Source: Planctomycetaceae bacterium
Lineage (GTDB): Bacteria; Planctomycetota; Planctomycetia; Isosphaerales; Isosphaeraceae
Reading direction: 5' to 3'
Assembly: GCA_019232645.1 (NCBI GenBank)
Contig: JAFANO010000123.1
Span: 1 to 6,140, forward strand
Length of the DNA stretch: 6,140 nucleotides
The translations under genes and the position numbers were made by a program. Shown in pieces: positions 5,788-6,140 of the stretch (position 1 is its first letter; every line of letters starts with the position of its first letter). The notes below the pieces were generated by a model that had not been told where the DNA came from, did no database searches, and worked only from the letters and a program-made list of their open reading frames with translations.

Positions 5788-6116
5788 TTTTCGTTCCCTT
5801 TCGTTAGATACTTCTGAAGCCGCTGGAGGTGGTCATCCCAGAACCGCTCGTAGTGCGCGATCCAGTCCCGCACCGGACCGAGCCGCGCGGGGACGAGGCG
5901 ATAGCGCCGCTCTCTGCCATGCCGCTGCTCCGTCACGAGACCGGCATCAAGCAGGATGCGGAGGTGCTGGGAGACGGCTGGGCGGCTCATCTGGAAATGT
6001 CCCGCAATCGTGTTAACGGAGCGGTCGGCCTCGACGAGGAGATCTAGCATCCGGCGACGCGCGGGGTGGCTCATTGCCCCAAAGACATCCGGCTCGCGAT
6101 CGGGAGACACCACCAT
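5784..6116 (-). CDS. ArsR-family winged-helix transcriptional regulator
   Basis: The protein has 110 residues, a full-length ArsR type. Residues 10-28 ([18 protein letters not shown]) are the classic first helices. Residues 34-61 form the helix-turn-helix with recognition helix [31 protein letters not shown] (62-74) is the beta wing, and a dimerisation helix with aromatic residues ([15 protein letters not shown]) closes the protein. The cysteine metal sites of ArsR/SmtB are absent, so it belongs with the non-metal members usually found beside SRPBCC and DUF1801 genes. It probably represses its own operon. The ATG at 6116 keeps the normal distance to the [12 protein letters not shown] block; no clear Shine-Dalgarno site precedes it. 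It overlaps the DUF1801 gene by four bases. Confidence 0.92.
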   Translation of the reverse strand: MVVSPDREPDVFGAMSHPARRRMLDLLVEADRSVNTIAGHFQMSRPAVSQHLRILLDAGLVTEQRHGRERRYRLVPARLGPVRDWIAHYERFWDDHLQRLQKYLTKGNEK

Positions 6117-6140
6117 GCTGTCAATATATACGTAAGGAAA
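6117..6140 (-). promoter_or_regulatory. Partial promoter/operator region of the ArsR operon
   Basis: Only 24 bases upstream of the regulator lie in the window. On the minus strand they contain TTACGTATATATTGACA, AT-rich in a GC-rich setting, with a TACGTA palindrome at 6129-6134 and a TATATT that could be a -10 box. This is where an autoregulatory ArsR operator would be expected. The region is cut by the window edge, so the call is tentative. Confidence 0.35.

Noticed and set aside
5171..6016. 281-codon plus-strand frame opposite the ArsR/DUF1801 operon
   Set aside because: The minus-strand proteins have clear family signatures, and this frame begins inside the hairpin.
1..6140. CRISPR arrays or insertion sequence ends
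   Set aside because: No regularly spaced repeats, and no transposase or paired terminal inverted repeats, were found on either strand.

Overview
This is a GC-rich bacterial window with three parts: a poor left flank (about 1-536), a four-gene plus-strand cluster (537 to about 4979), and a right flank with a minus-strand regulator operon (about 5189-6116). High GC, long ORFs in every frame and a lone adenylate-forming/transglutaminase-like cluster would fit a planctomycete or another high-GC soil bacterium. No marker gene fixes the taxon, so this is a guess.

Left flank: a short cysteine-rich open frame ends at 110. A stretch of about 400 bases follows with no convincing gene, only a possibly eroded minus-strand reading frame (271-491). 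A 28-base sequence at 93-120 recurs with three mismatches at 5024-5051, so the two copies bracket the cluster.

Cluster: gene 1 (537-1337) looks like a degenerate, shortened relative of PaaK/CapK-type adenylate-forming ligases. It lacks the ATP-binding P-loop and the C-terminal domain. Its stop overlaps by one base the start of gene 2 (1337-2689), a full-length PaaK-like ligase with the A3, A5 and A7 motifs and a C-terminal lysine. After a 159-base gap with a candidate promoter comes gene 3 (2849-3529), an unknown protein with a C-terminal membrane anchor and a short Gly/Asn-rich tail. Gene 3 overlaps by 41 bases gene 4 (3489-4979), a transglutaminase-like cysteine hydrolase with an unassigned N-terminal domain. 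An acyl- or peptide-activating ligase with a dead paralogue, a membrane protein and a cysteine peptidase-fold enzyme form a plausible undescribed modification system. The substrate and the functional link are inferred from gene order only.

Right flank: the last 30 or so codons of gene 4 differ from its body in base and codon composition. They run into a 47-base tRNA-like remnant (5070-5116) and then a perfect 19-bp hairpin (5131-5172). On the minus strand lies an ArsR-family regulator overlapping by four bases a DUF1801 gene, followed by a 53-codon tail of an SRPBCC/AHSA1 gene. The tRNA remnant, gene tail and repeat pair suggest that this flank has been rearranged.
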